From: Bacteroidales bacterium UBA3856
Lineage (GTDB): Bacteria > Bacteroidota > Bacteroidia > Bacteroidales > UBA932
DNA length: 17,976 bases
Assembly (NCBI GenBank): GCA_002392525.1
Contig: DGHE01000083.1
Location: forward strand, 27,440-45,415
Reading direction: 5' to 3'
Shown piece by piece: positions 16,166 to 17,976 of the stretch (position 1 is the stretch's first letter; every line of letters starts with the position of its first letter). A model generated the notes under the pieces. It saw only the letters and a program-made list of their open reading frames with translations. It made no database searches and was not told the origin of the DNA. The position numbers and the translations under genes were made by a program.

Positions 16166-16185
16166 AGTAGCTAAAACTAATCAAA

Positions 16186-17112
16186 ATGAAAGACCTGCTT
16201 AATACGCTGGGAACCTGGAAATTCTGGAAAGAACTCATCATCATGACCGTGGCCATGCTCATCGCCGCGGCAGCCGTGTACTACTTCCTCATGCCCAGCA
16301 ATCTGGTTATCGGCTCCATCACCGGTTTGTCCATGGTGATCTCCGGTCTGTTCGGGTTGGCTGGCATCAACGTGAAGGTGTCACTGGTGGTCACCATCAT
16401 CAATGCCCTGCTGCTGGTGATGGCCTGGGTGATGATCGGCCATGAATTCGGCGCAAAAACCGTGTACACGGCCCTTATCCTGGGACCTTTCATCGAGTTC
16501 TGGGAGGAGGTGATGCCGGTGAGCCGCATCATGGAAGAGGGTGCCACTTCGGTGATGGGAGATCCCTGGTTCGACCTTCTTTGCTTCGTGCTCATCCTCA
16601 GCGCCTCGCAAACCATCCTTTTCCATATCAATGCCTCCACCGGCGGGCTGGACATCCTTGCCAAGATCGTGAACAAGTACTTCCACCTGGAGATCGGCAC
16701 CTCGGTTGCGGTTGCCGGCGCCATCATCTGCTGCACGGCTTTCGCCATCAACCCGTTCCGCTTGGTGGTCATCGGCCTTATCGGCACATGGATCAACGGC
16801 CTGGCCCTGGACCACTTTACGGCCGGTCTCAACCGCCGCAAGCGCGTGTGCATTATCACTTCACAGTACGAGCGCATCCGCAAGTACATCATTGAGGATT
16901 TGCAGCGCGGCTGTTCCCTCTACAATGTAACGGGTGGCTACAACGGACACCAGAATATCGAGATACAGGCCCTCCTCACGCAGGAAGAGTTCTCAAACCT
17001 CATGAACTACATCAAGGACAATGACATACACGGTTTCATCACCGCCGGAAACGTAAGCGAAATTTACGGTGAATGGAACGCCAAAACCAAGAAAAAGAAG
17101 AAAATCTTCTAA
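16186..17112 (+). CDS. YitT-family membrane protein with C-terminal DUF2179 domain
   Basis: This is a 308-aa inner-membrane protein. Hydrophobic segments lie at about 17-35, 40-60, 65-84, 92-102, 129-147 and 170-210. The conserved STGGLDILAKI stretch is at 151-161. A cytoplasmic DUF2179 domain follows at about 219-296 (VCIITSQYERIRKYI, RGCSLYNVTGGYNG, ITAGNVSEIYG). The family is widespread and its function is not established; transport has been proposed. The last residues, TKKKKKIF, are strongly basic. It is the only plus-strand gene in the window, is transcribed divergently from the HAD-transporter pair and converges on the PAP2 phosphatase. The start ATG follows a TAnnTTTG box at a reasonable distance. 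I see no sign of truncation or transfer. Confidence 0.92.
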   Translation: MKDLLNTLGTWKFWKELIIMTVAMLIAAAAVYYFLMPSNLVIGSITGLSMVISGLFGLAGINVKVSLVVTIINALLLVMAWVMIGHEFGAKTVYTALILGPFIEFWEEVMPVSRIMEEGATSVMGDPWFDLLCFVLILSASQTILFHINASTGGLDILAKIVNKYFHLEIGTSVAVAGAIICCTAFAINPFRLVVIGLIGTWINGLALDHFTAGLNRRKRVCIITSQYERIRKYIIEDLQRGCSLYNVTGGYNGHQNIEIQALLTQEEFSNLMNYIKDNDIHGFITAGNVSEIYGEWNAKTKKKKKIF

Positions 17113-17136
17113 TTTGGCACGGTATTAGAATAAAGG

Positions 17137-17161
17137 GGTATCAGACATAAATATTGATACC
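17137..17161. repeat. Inverted repeat downstream of the YitT-family gene
   Basis: GGTATCA (17137-17143) pairs with TGATACC (17155-17161) around an 11-nt AT-rich loop, with two possible G-U pairs extending the stem outward. It begins 24 nt after the YitT stop. There is no T-run after it, so it may be an mRNA 3'-end stabiliser or an operator and not a simple terminator. Its right arm contains ATAAATATTGATAC, which also occurs at 14103-14116. Confidence 0.45.
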
Positions 17162-17170
17162 TTACTATAA

Positions 17171-17206
17171 ACCCCGCCGCCCATTGTGATAATGCGCGAG
17201 CGGGGT
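17171..17206. terminator. Probable bidirectional terminator between convergent genes
   Basis: ACCCCGC (17171-17177) pairs with GCGGGGT (17200-17206). An inner CGC/GCG stem (17178-17180 with 17196-17198) continues after a one-base bulge, giving about 10 bp. It sits between the stops of two convergent genes, 6 nt after the PAP2 stop codon on the minus strand. The flanks are AT-rich, but the T-tracts are short on both sides, so efficiency is uncertain. Confidence 0.5.
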
Positions 17207-17212
17207 AATTCT

Positions 17213-17926
17213 TTACTTAAGCAGCTTTCTCAGCTCTGCCTGGGCACGGGCCATGTCCTTCTGGAATTCGGGAGAGGTCTGGAGGCGGGCAAAGCCTATT
17301 CCGGCTACGGGGCGGCTGGCATCTACGTCGCTTTGCCAGTGGCAACCGGAGACAACACGGCTTTCGCCGCTGAGCCAGGCGCGGGCGAAGACAGCCTCGG
17401 CCGTGGCGGGATTGATCTGGGACATCAGGAGGGCACAGGCCCAGGCACGGATGGTGTGGCCGGAGGGATAAGAGCCTTCGGTAGCGAGCCACTCGTCATC
17501 CTGCGGGAAAATGGACGGTTCCTTGAAATAAGCGAAGGGTCTGGTGCGGAAGTAATGCGCCTTGGGACGGAAACGGATGTTCTCGATGGTGGTGATGCCG
17601 CGAGTGAGGACTTCGTATATGGCCGGGGTCTTGTCTTTGGAGATTTCTACGCCAAAGGGCTCTCCCAGAATAACCAGCGTAGTGTCCATGCTCCAGATGG
17701 CGTCTCTTACGGCCATTTGGAGCCGGGCCGGGTCTTTACGCTGCTGCTTGCCCCACATGTAGCGGAGGATGTCGTGGTCAAAGTCCGTGCTGGGATCTGC
17801 GGGCGGTGCGGGCAGTACCTGCACCACATCCGGCATCCGGTCTTCAGGGATATAGGGTTTAAACTCCTGCGCCAGCGCCGTGGCAGGCAGAAGGGTCAAA
17901 AGGCAGAGAAGGATAAATCTGGTCAT
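17213..17926 (-). CDS. PAP2-superfamily class A-type acid phosphatase, secreted
   Basis: This is a 237-aa periplasmic phosphatase. The signal peptide MTRFILLCLLTLLPATALAQ ends near residue 20. The three-part PAP2 signature is complete: Lys122 to Arg129-Pro130 (KAHYFRTRP), PSGH at 154-157 in EGSYPSGHTIRAW, and SRVVSGCHWQSD at 189-200 with Arg190, His196 (nucleophile) and Asp200. Size, signal peptide and GSYPSGHT agree with bacterial class A non-specific acid phosphatases (the PhoN type), which release phosphate from nucleotides and other monoesters. Lipid phosphatases of the same superfamily have several membrane helices, which this protein lacks. It lies alone on the minus strand with its own promoter box upstream. 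It could complete periplasmic nucleotide breakdown for the nuclease system, but no shared control is visible. Confidence 0.9.
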   Translation of the reverse strand: MTRFILLCLLTLLPATALAQEFKPYIPEDRMPDVVQVLPAPPADPSTDFDHDILRYMWGKQQRKDPARLQMAVRDAIWSMDTTLVILGEPFGVEISKDKTPAIYEVLTRGITTIENIRFRPKAHYFRTRPFAYFKEPSIFPQDDEWLATEGSYPSGHTIRAWACALLMSQINPATAEAVFARAWLSGESRVVSGCHWQSDVDASRPVAGIGFARLQTSPEFQKDMARAQAELRKLLK

Positions 17927-17949
17927 ATTTTGCGTGTTCTTATCTCTTG

Positions 17950-17957
17950 CAAAGATA
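17950..17957 (-). promoter_or_regulatory. -7 box of the acid phosphatase gene
   Basis: On the minus strand this reads TATCTTTG, matching TAnnTTTG. The ATG at 17924-17926 is 23 nt away, giving a leader of about 17 nt. The matching upstream box would fall at or beyond the right edge of the window and cannot be judged. Confidence 0.6.
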
Positions 17958-17976
17958 CGGTTTTTGCCGGAAATGC

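Noticed and set aside
17147..17160. ATAAATATTGATAC shared with the operon leader (14103-14116), as a possible common operator
   Set aside because: A single 14-base match between two AT-rich gaps in an 18-kb window is not far from chance, and this copy lies between convergent gene ends instead of before a gene. It is noted only within the inverted-repeat entry.

Overview
The window looks like a chromosomal segment of a fairly GC-rich, gut-type member of the Bacteroidales (Bacteroidota). Three things support this: outer-membrane TonB-dependent receptors with an N-terminal carboxypeptidase-regulatory-like domain, lipoproteins that begin with BACON domains, and Bacteroides-type promoter boxes (TAnnTTTG, once with an upstream TTTG) in the gaps instead of E. 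coli-type -35/-10 boxes. I cannot name the genus from sequence alone.

Region A (left edge to 14173, minus strand) is one tightly packed transcription unit. It starts at a clear promoter at 14142-14173 and runs off the left edge. In order of transcription it encodes an Oar-like TonB-dependent receptor (1145 aa), a BACON plus double OB-type lipoprotein (379 aa), a very large BACON plus multi-OB-type lipoprotein (1174 aa), a NUC1-type DNA/RNA non-specific endonuclease lipoprotein, a secreted endonuclease/exonuclease/phosphatase (EEP) family nuclease, a second TonB-dependent receptor (971 aa) and a DUF5689-like lipoprotein cut by the window edge. Gaps between genes are only 6 to 24 nt. Two nucleases, two outer-membrane transporters and three lipoproteins with OB-type domains, with no SusD and no glycoside hydrolase, suggest a surface machine that binds, cuts and imports extracellular nucleic acid. 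It would be a nucleic-acid counterpart of a polysaccharide utilisation locus. The parts are family-level assignments; the integrated function is inference.

Region B (14182-16128, minus strand) is a two-gene unit: a HAD-family phosphatase followed 3 nt later by an organophosphate:phosphate antiporter-like MFS transporter. Region C (16186-17112, plus strand) is a divergent YitT-family membrane protein. A convergent gap with two inverted repeats (17113-17212) separates it from Region D, a class A acid phosphatase-like PAP2 enzyme on the minus strand (17213-17926).

Taken together, the neighbourhood has a phosphorus theme. Extracellular nucleases could produce (oligo)nucleotides, receptors could take them across the outer membrane, periplasmic EEP and PAP2 enzymes could finish hydrolysis, and an inner-membrane organophosphate carrier and a cytoplasmic HAD phosphatase could complete salvage. 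Regions B to D have their own promoters, so joint regulation with Region A is not shown. I saw no tRNA, rRNA, CRISPR array, insertion sequence or phage gene. No gene-free stretch exceeds about 100 bases.
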